Positions 1-9,383 of a stretch of DNA of 11,315 nucleotides are shown piece by piece. Source of the DNA: Brachionus koreanus (taxonomy: Eukaryota; Rotifera; Eurotatoria; Ploima; Brachionidae); NCBI GenBank assembly GCA_016987375.1, contig PJRA01000182.1:6991-18305 (forward strand). The letters run 5' to 3'. The notes beneath the pieces are model-generated. The model saw only the letters and a list, made by a program, of their open reading frames with translations. It was not told the DNA's origin and searched no databases. Position 1 is the stretch's first letter, and each line of letters opens with the position of its first letter. A program made the translations under genes and the position numbers.

Positions 1-484
1 AGCTGAGCAGTCTTAGCTTTTTTAATATGTTTTTCAGCATAAAAAAATTGACAAAATCAGGTATTTTCGGAAAATTTGGTCTTAGGATGGTTATCCACCC
101 CAAGGTCTGAAAGACAGAATCTGAGTTTTTTAGTTTTTCGGGTTTTTTTCGGTCTAATGATAATCAAATTAAAAAACTAATAGCATTTTCGAATTCCTCG
201 TCAAAATTTTAACATTAGTACTTGATATATCATGATATAACCATAAAAGTATATATTTTCTAAATCAGCACATCGAGTTCTATATGTATCTTTTGAAAAA
301 ATAAGGGTATGTGAAATTAATGTAGTGTGATCAACAGAAATTGAGAGTTAATTGGTCCATTTTTTGGTGGTTAAAGAAAAACAATAAGAATTTTCATGAA
401 TTATTTTGTTTTAAAAAAAAAATTTAATAGAAAAACGGCGCGTGGAAAATTCTTTAGAGTGTTTTTAATTTTAATATGCATGTA
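1..484. other. AT-rich non-coding flank
   Basis: I see no gene, RNA or clear repeat here. It lies on the 3' side of the mariner-type fossil (minus strand), so the terminal inverted repeat of that element could be hidden in it, but no matching pair of ends was found by eye. The short GC-richer word around 436-442 (cggcgcg) stands out from the background but has no partner I can identify. Confidence 0.5.
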
Positions 485-1130
485 GATTTTTGTTTATGCG
501 CCTGAACAATTAAAAGGAACAAATCTTCAAAATATAAACTTGAACCATTCACAGCTTTTGGAGCCAAAAAAGCAACATCACAACACTCTTCTTCAAATTT
601 GCCTTGGTTTGCGAAGAAAATGAGCCATTGAGGAAAAAAAGTGAAAATCAAAAGAATAAAGATCTGAACCAAGAAATCATAGTTTTTCTAATTATATGAG
701 GACTAGAATTATCTTGAAGAAATAAGCTATCGATTGACAAAACAAGGATTTTTTTTGAATTGAGACATTAATTCCTTCTAATTACCCAGAATAAAGTTTT
801 GTATTTATAGCATGAACACCTAAAATGAATTTAAAGTTTACTAGCCTTTGGAAATGCCAACACACACAAAATCAACTTTTTATCAGAGCATCCTTTTTTC
901 ATGACTGGTTGAGTTGGGTTCAAATATTGACTTTTGTTATCATGATTTCGAAAATGGGTCCACTTCTCATTCAGATCCACCTGAAAAACCATTCATCTAG
1001 ATAATTTTTTAAATAAAAAAAATTTTTCAAACTATGAAGAACTCAGTAATGTTTGTTAGCTTTGTCAGCCATAAGAAGAGCATTTTTTTAAAATAGAATT
1101 CTTGATAAAATGTCTTCTTTTGCCTTTAAA
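485..1130 (-). pseudogene. Degenerate mariner-type (Tc1/mariner) transposase fossil
   Basis: Transposase remnant that would have cut and pasted a DNA transposon at TA sites. The minus strand, read across several frames, gives mariner-like blocks in the right order. About 1060-1125 gives a KAKEDILSR...LLMADKAN stretch, the region before the catalytic core. At 840-975 NEKW replaces the family's DEKW, followed by NPTQP, KKG and LILC. At 690-720 is QDNSSPHI, matching the family's HDNAPSHT. At 600-660 is LYS-FDFHFF-SSMAHFL, matching the YSPDLAPSDYHLF-RSMQHFL region. The first catalytic Asp reads Asn (codon 969-971). The second (711-713) and third (647-649) Asp survive but lie only about 21 codons apart, against about 34 in mariner, so roughly 40 bases are lost. 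At least three frame changes and several stops make it dead. The outer limits are approximate and no terminal repeats were found. Family assignment is by motif order, not by search. Confidence 0.75.
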
Positions 1131-1732
1131 AACACTATTTTTTTATGATAAAAAATCTAAAATAGCGTTAAATGAAAAGCAACAATTTAATTTAACAAAT
1201 TTCAAAAACGGGTAATAGTGAAAAAACCTTTGAATATTTTTATACAAGACTGATGAATAACTTGGTGATCAAGAAATCAATGTGCAAGTTTGCAACATTC
1301 AAGCTTTTAATTTACAATTATACCAATTTGCTTAAAAATATTTTGTGAAAAAAAATTAAAAAATTTTATCTTTTAATATTTAAATTTTTCGCTTTTTTAA
1401 ATAGTTTTTTAAAGCTTAAATTATTATTAAAAACATTCTAATATTTATAATAATTAACCCTATGCTATCCTAGCGGATAATGAGGAGGGGCTCATCTCCT
1501 TTTCAAGTACCTTTTTTGAGCAACAGCTCCGATCTGCCACAGAGGCTACTGCATCGAATTGATCATGCACACTGCAATTTTAACTTGCCTATTCTTCTCT
1601 TTACTCCCTTAGAGATTTGAAAAATTTTTTCAAAAATGCATTTCAAACTTGAGCTATGTCTTCATAATGACGTTTGGATGTAATGGAATAAGCTGATTAT
1701 CCAGAATACTAATTTAATTTGTACTGAACAAT
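1131..1732. other. Non-coding stretch with a GC-richer patch
   Basis: Mostly AT-rich. A patch at 1454-1620 is clearly less AT-rich than its surroundings. It begins TTAACCCTATGC, resembling the outer bases of piggyBac-type transposon ends, and contains a 46-codon frame on the plus strand (ATG 1480, TGA 1618-1620) that matches nothing I know. No matching GCATAGGGTTAA end is visible in the window, so I call neither an element nor a gene. Confidence 0.35.
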
Positions 1733-1955
1733 TTAACACTCAAAACCCCGAAGGATTTTTCAAACCTTTGTGTTACCTTTTATTCAATGAAAATAAGCAT
1801 GTTTTTTAACAAACATTGATTAAATATAATGGTTTATGATATTAAATTTTTCTGATAGAAAAAAATTCCAAAAATTACTATATTTAACTAATTGAAGACA
1901 AAGAAAAAATGTAACATCGAGGGCCAAAAAAATCCCTCCGGGTTTTGGGTGTTAA
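1733..1955. mobile_element. Small non-autonomous element with TTAA edges and inverted termini (piggyBac-type MITE candidate)
   Basis: Two terminal inverted repeats are visible. The left arm starts at 1737 (CACTCAAAACCCCG...) and the right arm ends at 1951 (read inward on the minus strand: CACCCAAAACCCGG...). Over the outer 24 bases, 21 match. Each arm is immediately flanked on the outside by TTAA (1733-1736 and 1952-1955), the target site duplicated by piggyBac-superfamily transposases. The body between the flanks is 215 bp, AT-rich and without a reading frame, so movement would have needed a transposase supplied from elsewhere. TTAA is common in DNA this AT-rich, so the paired edges alone are weak evidence; the paired GC-rich arms are the stronger part. 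Confidence 0.6.
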
Positions 1956-2324
1956 ATTACTGTTAAAAACTACTCACCCGATAGATTTTTTAACTAAATT
2001 ATAAATAAATAGATCTATCAATGATTGTTTTTTTTGTTTTGAAAAAATAATTCAAAATTTTATCTCAAGAGAAAATAATTTAACTTGATAATAAAGATGG
2101 TTATGCTTGCCTTTAATATGAATCGAAAGGATTCAATTTCTTTATTGAAAATTTAGGTTCTTTTTAAATAAGAAAAATTCGAAAAAAATTATTCATTAAT
2201 ATCGATCGAACACAAAAAAACACTAAAATTTTAGAATCAGAGCTTTATTAATGCCAATCAGTCAAATTTTTAGTTGAATTATTTCTTCTTATTCTCAATA
2301 AAAACAATTTAGAAATACTTATTT
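1956..2324. other. AT-rich spacer downstream of the receptor gene
   Basis: No gene is recognised. This is the 3' side of the receptor gene on the minus strand. A second AATAAA (minus strand, 2244-2249) could act as a distal poly(A) signal, but such hexamers are expected by chance here. Confidence 0.4.
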
Positions 2325-2330
2325 TTTATT
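2325..2330 (-). promoter_or_regulatory. Candidate poly(A) signal of the receptor gene
   Basis: On the minus strand this reads AATAAA, 53 bases after the receptor stop codon, a plausible place for 3'-end processing with a short 3' UTR. The hexamer occurs often by chance in this composition, so the call rests on position. Confidence 0.4.
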
Positions 2331-2383
2331 TGTTATTTAATACAATTAAAATATTTTAAGGTAAAACATTTAAACAAATTTTT

Positions 2384-3682
2384 CTATTCACTGGTTTTGA
2401 ATAAGTTATAAACTCTTTTGAATATTGGCACACTACGGAATCCTTTCTGCAAGTATTCCTTAAAATTGTAAGTTAACAACATGTACAAAACTGGATTGGC
2501 AACTGTGTTTGAATAAGACAATGTACTGACTATTGTGTTTATTGAACGAATGTTTTGTACACCAGATGTAGAGAACAACATTACAATTTGAAAAATCCAA
2601 AACGGTGACCATTGAATTATGAACAAAAAATTAATAGCCAACACCAAACGAATAGCTTTGCGTCTGACCGAATTCAAGTAGCGGTTCTTGATGAGGCTTT
2701 GTCTTGATGCTTTTTTTCGTTTAAAAATATTTTTTAAATTTGTCAACGCTTGATTGATTTTCAATTTTTCGGCTTTTTGTTGCTCTTCCTCAAATTCACC
2801 ATTGGCCATTTGTATGTATGCTTGATAGTTTGATTCATTTGTATTTATTTTGACCGAGCTCGACTCGTTTTGAATGTCTTCTGGCTTTTCATGAATAATA
2901 CTTGCATATTTACAGCCTATTACCACAACCGAAGTTTGCACAGAGCTTTTTCTTTGTTTTAAACTAACATTGTTCTTCAGCCTACGGCTAGAAAATGCCG
3001 AATGGTTAAATCTTTTTTTCCAGTTGTTCAAAAATTTGAGCAATTTAACAGAACTAATGGTGATCACAGAATAAGGAAGTATAAATATTAAAAAAAGTTT
3101 AAGTATAAAAAATATTCTTAGAGTAGAATCATTCCATTCACTTTGACAAATATATGTATTTTTTCCATGATTTTTCAGTTCAATGCTTGAAATTAATGGT
3201 ATTGAAAAGCACAGTGCAAATAACCACACTAAAATAGAGTATAAAATGGTAAAGCAAGGCTTTAGACGGTCCGTGGATAGACCTAAGCAATTTTTGTCTG
3301 TTACATCATAGAAACGCTCCACGCTTAGCGCGGCCACTGTCAAAATTCCAACTATTATCCCGGAGAATTCAGTGAATATGAAAATTCTGCAGCCGATCTG
3401 GCCAAAACGCCAGTCAAAATTTACAGTTTGACTGATAAAAAATGGAATGCCCAACGAATAGGTAATGTCTGCTAGGCCTAGATTTATAATTAATAAATTG
3501 ATAGGTGTAAATGCACGAGCTAGTATGATGAAAACAATTGAAATTGTGTTGAACAAAAGTCCTAAGAGAAATATTAAAGAGAGAATAAAGTTTGATGTAA
3601 ATATGGATGCAGTTATGTCGAATGTGAGCCAATTATCTAGCTGTGGTGTGAGATTTAGATGGCTTTTGTTCGAGAAATTCAT
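2384..3682 (-). CDS. Class A (rhodopsin-family) GPCR, probably peptide-type
   Basis: A 432-residue seven-helix plasma-membrane receptor expected to couple an extracellular ligand to heterotrimeric G proteins. Class A landmarks occur in order: N45 in helix 1 (GLLFN), D72 in NLGLAD of helix 2, WRFG then C98 starting helix 3, E122-R123-F124 replacing DRY exactly 25 residues later, W153 in helix 4, C179 in loop 2 (disulfide partner of C98), P203 in helix 5, W358-S-P360 in helix 6, and NPVLY (396-400) in helix 7 followed by a short helix 8. The N terminus has three N-glycosylation sequons (N3, N5, N10). Loop 3 is long (about 217-340), basic and Ser-rich; the tail has no Cys for palmitoylation. Tyr390 stands where opsins carry the retinal lysine, so it is not a typical opsin. 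The loop-2 CxxxW pattern suggests a peptide receptor, but the ligand cannot be named. The ATG fits a short extracellular N terminus; the coding region has no intron. Confidence 0.92.
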   Translation of the reverse strand: MNFSNKSHLNLTPQLDNWLTFDITASIFTSNFILSLIFLLGLLFNTISIVFIILARAFTPINLLIINLGLADITYSLGIPFFISQTVNFDWRFGQIGCRIFIFTEFSGIIVGILTVAALSVERFYDVTDKNCLGLSTDRLKPCFTILYSILVWLFALCFSIPLISSIELKNHGKNTYICQSEWNDSTLRIFFILKLFLIFILPYSVITISSVKLLKFLNNWKKRFNHSAFSSRRLKNNVSLKQRKSSVQTSVVVIGCKYASIIHEKPEDIQNESSSVKINTNESNYQAYIQMANGEFEEEQQKAEKLKINQALTNLKNIFKRKKASRQSLIKNRYLNSVRRKAIRLVLAINFLFIIQWSPFWIFQIVMLFSTSGVQNIRSINTIVSTLSYSNTVANPVLYMLLTYNFKEYLQKGFRSVPIFKRVYNLFKTSE

Positions 3683-3690
3683 ATTTTGAA

Positions 3691-3694
3691 TCTA
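3691..3694 (-). other. Candidate 3' splice acceptor just upstream of the receptor ATG
   Basis: Reading the minus strand toward the ATG, a T-rich run ends in TTTTTAG (AG at 3693-3692) and is followed by ATTCAAAAT and the start codon, leaving a 5' UTR of only 9 bases after the AG. This would suit either a 5' UTR intron whose donor lies farther upstream or a spliced-leader trans-splice site. T-rich tracts ending in AG are frequent by chance in this DNA, so the call is tentative. Confidence 0.3.
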
Positions 3695-3699
3695 AAAAT

Positions 3700-5379
3700 A
3701 ATAAACAAAAAATAAGCGTTAGAAGAAAAATAATTTTTGAAAAAGAGTCTTTTCGAGTAAATATTCCATTTGAGCTTTTAAAAATTAATTAAAAGATTTT
3801 CGTGCTTTCCTTAAGTGAAAATAAAAATTAAAAAGAATTTTCTATCTTATTAATTAACTGTTTGTTAAAGCGAATCTTAAAAAATCGCTAATAATAAATA
3901 AAATATTTAATCAGAAATTTTTTCAATTGAATACATTTGAAATTAACTAGATTTAAAAAAGGAATAAAAATTAAGTTTTTGTGACAGAATTCATTTCCTA
4001 TAGTTTTCTAAAAATTAGTCAAAGAAGCTTATTTTATTTTAATCAGTTATTTTAGACAAAATTAATTTAACTAGATATATGAATTCTTAAATTGAATAAT
4101 CAAAAATCAAAAGCTAATTATTCTTTTGTTGTTTGGTGATACTGTGCTTCCGATATCTCGAAACATAAATGAAAAGCACACGTAAAAAAGACCTCATTAA
4201 GAGCTAAATATAAATTTATTTATTTTTTTTTTAAATATCTCAGGTGATGAAAAGAAAAGCAAATGACTTCTAATTGTTAAAAATTCATTTTTTCCAAATT
4301 TCATGATACCTGAAAAAGCTGTAAACAGGATTTTTTTTCGCTAGCTCAATTTATATTCATCACAAGCCTTTAAGCTTTTTAAGATTAATTTTTAATCTTA
4401 TTAGTAAATAAATTGTTTTTTAATCCAATTTAGACAATTATGTTGAAATTTGTTTTAATTAAAAATTCAACTTTTAAAAAAAGCTCAAATTTTTAGATTT
4501 CGCTTAAATAAATTTGAAAATTTAAAACATATCATAGTAAATTGAGAAATTATTTAAAAACTCATATTTTTCCTTTAATCACATTAATTAGCTTTAATTT
4601 AAAAAAATTAAGTCAAAAGTTTTTTATTCTCTTTTAAAAAAAATGAAAATATATAATAAAATATGACTATTTAAATTTTGAATGAATGTATTGAAAGCTC
4701 AAATATGTTCAATATAATTTTTTAAGTTAATTTTTGCAGCTAAAAATTAATTTGATGTCTTGAGATTTAACGAAAAAAAAATTTATAAATTGTGAAAATT
4801 TACTAACTTTAAACAAGCGTACACTTTAGAACTTAAACTTCATATTTTTAATCAATAAATTTTTGTTATATTTTTAATTATATTTAGAAAATAAAAAAAA
4901 AAAACATGTTTTTAACCAAATGAATTAAACAGATTAAAAAGTGAAATTAACCCAAAAAAGTAATTGATTTTTCTCTATTTAAAAAAGAAAACCCATTAAG
5001 TATATTCAAATTCGAAATTTTTCAACACCTACTTGTGTCATGAAAAAATTTTCTTTTCTGTTTTGTATAAATTTTTTTATAAAAAATCGATTCACAAAGT
5101 TATTTAAAGTTTTCTATAAATCAATTCTCATGAAGACAATTTAATTACAAAATCAATTCAATATTCAATGATGCACATCAAAATTGTTTTCGATTATGGA
5201 AAAAATTAAAAATTGTTTTTTTTTTTTACCTAAAAATATAATTAAATAAGTATTATTTCTTTAAAAAATCCATTTTTTATATATTTTAACGAAAATAGCT
5301 TTTAATTTTAATAAATTGATAAAGTATTAAATTTAATTTAGTGATTTATTTCAGAAAAATGATTGTTATGCCCCAAAAT
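3700..5379. other. AT-rich non-coding stretch upstream of the receptor gene
   Basis: No coding frame, RNA gene or clear repeat is recognised. It is dominated by A and T homopolymer runs of 6-12 bases. It is the 5' side of the receptor gene and may hold its promoter or a 5' UTR intron, but no individual element can be supported by eye. Confidence 0.5.
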
Positions 5380-5490
5380 GTATCAGTGTTGGATACAATG
5401 GGTGATGGCCACTGAACCGCTAAAACTTGGTGTTTTGATTTGATTGCGGTAATTAAAACGGCCTACACCAAGTTATGGCAAGGCAGTGTT
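5380..5490. repeat. Less AT-rich island with a long imperfect hairpin
   Basis: In a 5 kb AT-rich desert this stretch contains paired arms 5419-5433 (gctaaaacttggtgt) and 5465-5479 (acaccaagttatggc). They form a 15-position stem with one mismatch and one G-T pair, of which the inner 10 bp (5424-5433 with 5465-5474) are perfect. Inside, tttgatt can pair with aattaaa. Outside, cactg (5410-5414) pairs with cagtg (5484-5488). The word cagtgttg also occurs twice (from 5382 and from 5484). It could be a structured RNA, a remnant of a small inverted-repeat element, or chance. Confidence 0.4.
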
Positions 5491-6289
5491 GATTAAAAAT
5501 CTTTGATCTAAATTGGTCTACAATCGCATGCATAAGCAATCATTTAAAAAAAATTTGATTTTTTTTTTAAATTTAATTTAAATTAAATTAAATTGAAAAT
5601 AATCTCGGTTAGTCAAGAAACCAAAATTAGCTTACATCAAAAAAAATATAAACAACATCACTTATTTAAAATAGGATGATAGTTATATATTTTTTTGAAA
5701 TATATAGCTTAATAAAAATTAGTAAAAATCAATCAATTATATCATGCATTGACACAAATTTATTTCGCTAAAAGTAAAAAAATATCTTAAAAGCCTTACG
5801 AGAATTAAAAATATTCGATTTCTTAAAAGTGAAAAATCCATGTGAATTTAGGTAATTTAATCATTTGTGATTAAATAATTTTTGATTTTTCATCAAAACA
5901 TTTTTGTAGAAATTGAGACTAAAATTTATTTAAATTCGTTGAAATTTCCTAAATTAGAAATAAAAATGATATTTTTTTTAAGACATGTGATTACTAATAG
6001 ATTTTATTTTTTAAAAAAGTATTTTACCCTGATTATCTAAAAAAATTTTAGTAAAATTATAAATTTATTGAAAAAAATTTATTTTATCTATTATGGTCTT
6101 ATCTTTTTAGAAAAAATATTTGTAAAAAAGACAAAATTTACTGAAAATAAATTATAAAAACTTTTATTTTTCAATAGAGAGAAAAATATTCATAATTTAA
6201 CTTCATGAAAAAATCAAGATAAAAAAATAACATAACGTTTAATTCATTAGAGTTTTAAAATTATTTGAATTTCATTAAAATTTTTTAAA
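5491..6289. other. AT-rich non-coding stretch
   Basis: No gene is seen. It includes a perfect 20-bp AT-only palindrome at 5570-5589, the core of an imperfect (TAAAT)n tract that runs to about 5594. This is low-complexity sequence and could extrude a cruciform, but it is what slippage in AT-rich DNA would also produce. Confidence 0.5.
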
Positions 6290-6365
6290 ACCGACTGTAG
6301 GTTGACCAGCGAGTCTACACACAGTAGGCCGTTTATGGGTCTGTCAGTATGCCAAAATCTTTAAG
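6290..6365. repeat. Second less AT-rich island, sharing a word with the 5.4 kb island
   Basis: The word gtaggccgttt (6324-6334) is the exact reverse complement of 5456-5466. Locally, actgtag (6294-6300) can pair with ctacacacagt (6315-6325), giving a 7-bp stem with a 4-base bulge. No reading frame of interest was found. The two islands could be the ends of one old inverted-repeat element about 0.9 kb long, but only 11 bases are clearly shared. Confidence 0.25.
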
Positions 6366-8700
6366 CATGCGAAAAACAATATTAGTCGCGTTTTTTAAAT
6401 TATAAATATTACCTTTATCATAACAACAAAATGAAAAAAATAAAAATATTAAGTCTCAAAGCAGTAAGCAGTTTCTTATTAAAAAAAAAATATTGAAAAT
6501 TTACAACTTTTATACTAAAAAAATTTTAAGCTCTCTAATTTAAACAAAATATTTGATTAATTTTTTATTTTATACTGAATAAATTAAATAGAATTGATTT
6601 GTGTAATTATCATTGCCAACTATTAAAATTTACTCCGATTTCACTTTGTCTGATTTATGAAATATTAGAGAAAATTTTAGTTAAAAAAAAATTCATTGAA
6701 ATAATTTGATTTCAAATACTCACTCTTTTGAAGAAAATATCTAATTTTTTCAAATCATGTATCAAGAGACTGATTAACACATTTTACGTTCATTTTAAAG
6801 TTGATTATTATCGATAATGAGTAATAAATTGTAAAATAAACTCTAGAAATTTTTATTAAATAAAATTCTTCAGCATTTTATTAATAATTTTAAAATAATT
6901 ATTATTATTTTTTTAAATTAATTAATTAAAAATCAAAAAATTGATTTTTTTTAAAATCAGAACGGAAATCTAAAGGTTTAAAAGGCTAAGATTTGAAAAA
7001 TATATTTTTAAATAAATTTGTTGTTGGGAAAAAAAAATTAAATATTTGACTTCAAAATGCTTCTAAATTACAAATTTTTCCTTTTAATAGAATTTAAAAA
7101 AAATATCTTCTTTGAATCTATCTAAATTACAAAGAAATATTTCAAATTTATAAAATTTTTTTGATTGATTTTGTTAAATACTTTAAAATAAATATGAATT
7201 AAATTTACTCCGATATTATTTATATCGCATATATATCCATATTAAGCCTTATTCTAGGATGTTTTTTTTACATCTAACTGTTCCATTTATTTGATCATGT
7301 TTGGGATAAATTTGCTAAAAATATTCTATTGAAGAAAATAAGCTTACTACTTTATTCATTTACATTTTCCGGTTTAAATTTTAAATAAATATTTATCACA
7401 ACATCTCCGTATTCTTAAGAGAAAACATGTTTAAAATTATCGTTTGATACTAATTATTTATGCCATTGATTTTTGTATAATTTTAATTGCTATCTATTAG
7501 TATCTAATCTTGTTATTTCATAATTAATATTTTCAGATCTATTTCTATTTTGTTATTAATTTTCTTTTAGAGAATAAAAAGCATTAGAAAATATGATTGA
7601 TGAATAAAAAGATTTTATTTTTATCATAAAAATTTTAGTTGAAAAATTTGAACAATTTTATTAATAAAATAAAATATATTAACGCTCAAATTGATTCTTA
7701 CGGAAGCATGTCACAATTTGAAGAGCTAGGCAATTTTTTAATCCTTGAATTAAATAAAATTTTCCAAAAGTGTTTTGCTAATCTTTTAATATGCAAACTT
7801 ATGAGTAAATTTTATTTTAAAAAACAATAATCAAGCTAAAAAATAGAAAAAACAAAAAATTATTTTTTTGATTACAACATAAAAATGAAATAAATTTAAT
7901 CTAAGGAAATTCTTTCGGAAAAGTGAATAGAATACTAAAAAACAGTGTATACAACCAACCATTATTTTATAAATTTTTAATTATATTTTCCATATAAAAT
8001 TCTTAAGTGATAAATTAATAAGCATCTAATGCTAGAAAATAATTAATAAAATAAACAGTTATCATCATTAATTTTTTATCCTTATAAACACGGTTATGAA
8101 AAAATATAATAAAATTTGTGTCTTGTAAAAATCGGATTTTAAAAATTAGAAATTAATTCATTATTTGCTATGTCTATTATTAATTTTTAAAATAGGCTCT
8201 AATTAAAAAATAATTTTCATTTTATGAATTAGTTCATTTTCTGCATTTCCAATAGATCATTTTATTTATTGTACGCCAATGTCATTCAAACATAAAAATT
8301 TTGGAATAAAACGAACTTAATTTTTATTAAGAGAGCAACTATTTAGCATTTTAATTTTCCTGAGATTTTACTTCATTGATCAATTAAATAGAAATAAATT
8401 TTTTGATGAGAAATATTCTTACATACGCATGCAATATATCCTACTCAATATTTTTACACAAAACAAATAGAGAAAATTAAATCTCATGTATCAGTGTCTA
8501 AGTATTTAAAATGCGAACAAATTTCAAGTATTAGTTTTTTTAAAGAATATGATCAGTAAGTATGTCTCAATTTATAGAAAAAACAAATTTAGTATAAATG
8601 AATATTCAAAATGAGTGAATTGAATTTTATGATCAAAATTGAATATGATTATTGTCTTAAATTGTGATAAACAAGAGATTTGAATATTTTATATTAATTA
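6366..8700. other. AT-rich non-coding stretch
   Basis: No gene is recognised. The longest open stretch is at 7639-7830 (plus). It lacks an ATG at its 5' end (it opens on TTG; the first internal ATG is at 7708), matches no family I know, and could at most be an unrecognised exon because the preceding bases (attttag) resemble an acceptor. I do not annotate it as coding. Confidence 0.45.
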
Positions 8701-8701
8701 T

Positions 8702-9318
8702 AGCATTCTTAAAGAGTCTGTATTAAAAAATATCTGGTCTGTACATTTAAGGTCATTTTGAATATAGATACCTAAATCCTTTTCTAGAGTCGTATTAAAT
8801 AGCTTTATAGTTCCATGATTTTGCAAGAATCGTATAATCATAGTTTAGATTTTTTGAACCAATATGCATTACAAGGCATTTTCGATGTTTAAATCAAGAG
8901 ACCAGGTGAAAGACATGTGAATTTGAAATATGGTCTGTATTTTTTGAAGTAAAATGTTGTCTTTACATCTTTAACAATTGATAGTATTTTTGTATCATCA
9001 GCATACTTATCACATTTATTTTTTACAACATTTAAAAGATCATTAATATGTATCCAAAAAAGAAGAGGTCCTAAGACCGACCATTGTGGGACTCCTTTTG
9101 TAACTTACAACCATTTAGACATTGATGAACCTAAAATAGGTCTCTGCCTTCTATTAGAAAGAAAATAAAAACCATAAGCTTTTAGTTCAAAAATTAACAA
9201 TCTGTGTGAAACTCTGTCAAAAGCTTTCGCAAAACCAGAGTAGATAATGTCTATAGATAATCCTTTACTAAGATCTTACGTAACAAAATCTAGTGACTTC
9301 AAAAGGGCAATGTGAAAT
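8702..9318 (-). pseudogene. Degenerate CR1/L2-like non-LTR retrotransposon reverse transcriptase (element B)
   Basis: Remnant of a reverse transcriptase that copied element RNA into a nicked target. The minus strand reads SLDFVT, then IDIIYSGFAKAFDRVSHRLL (motif A region), LSNRRQR, GVPQWSVLGPLLFWIHINDL, YADDTKIL (motif C; YADD codons 8994-9005), CLVMHIGSKN and EKDLGIYIQNDLK, the usual order of a CR1-type palm and thumb. Decay is plain. The catalytic Asp of motif A reads Gly (codon 9234-9236), GVPQG reads GVPQW, and stops lie at 9276-9278 and 9105-9107. About ten codons are missing between AYGF and YFLSNRR, and frames change near 8945, 8900 and 8820. The N-terminal endonuclease part is absent. 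It lies tandem to, and in the same orientation as, a different retroelement. Clade assignment is from motif wording only. Confidence 0.8.
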
Positions 9319-9383
9319 CTTAGTACAAAAATTACAGTACAAAAAGAAAAAACTATATAATTATTTTTCTAGTTGTGCAAAAA

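Noticed and set aside
454..672. 72-codon minus-strand frame with a hydrophobic, signal-peptide-like N terminus
   Set aside because: It overlaps the mariner-type fossil and is mostly an out-of-frame reading of it; the LYSFDFHFF block is in another frame of the same bases.
1470..1502. Small hairpin around tgag-gagggg-ctca
   Set aside because: Only a 4-bp stem; expected by chance.
2384..3682. Opsin identity for the receptor, considered because of the E-R-F/Y motif and the helix 7 wording
   Set aside because: The retinal-binding lysine position holds Tyr390, and the loop-2 CxxxW pattern fits peptide receptors better.
3414..3689. Two further short open frames over the N-terminal part of the receptor, one on each strand
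   Set aside because: Shadows of the receptor coding sequence with no family resemblance of their own.
7639..7830. 63-codon plus-strand open stretch
   Set aside because: Opens on TTG rather than ATG, matches no known family, and is of a length expected occasionally in 5 kb of sequence; at most an unrecognised exon.
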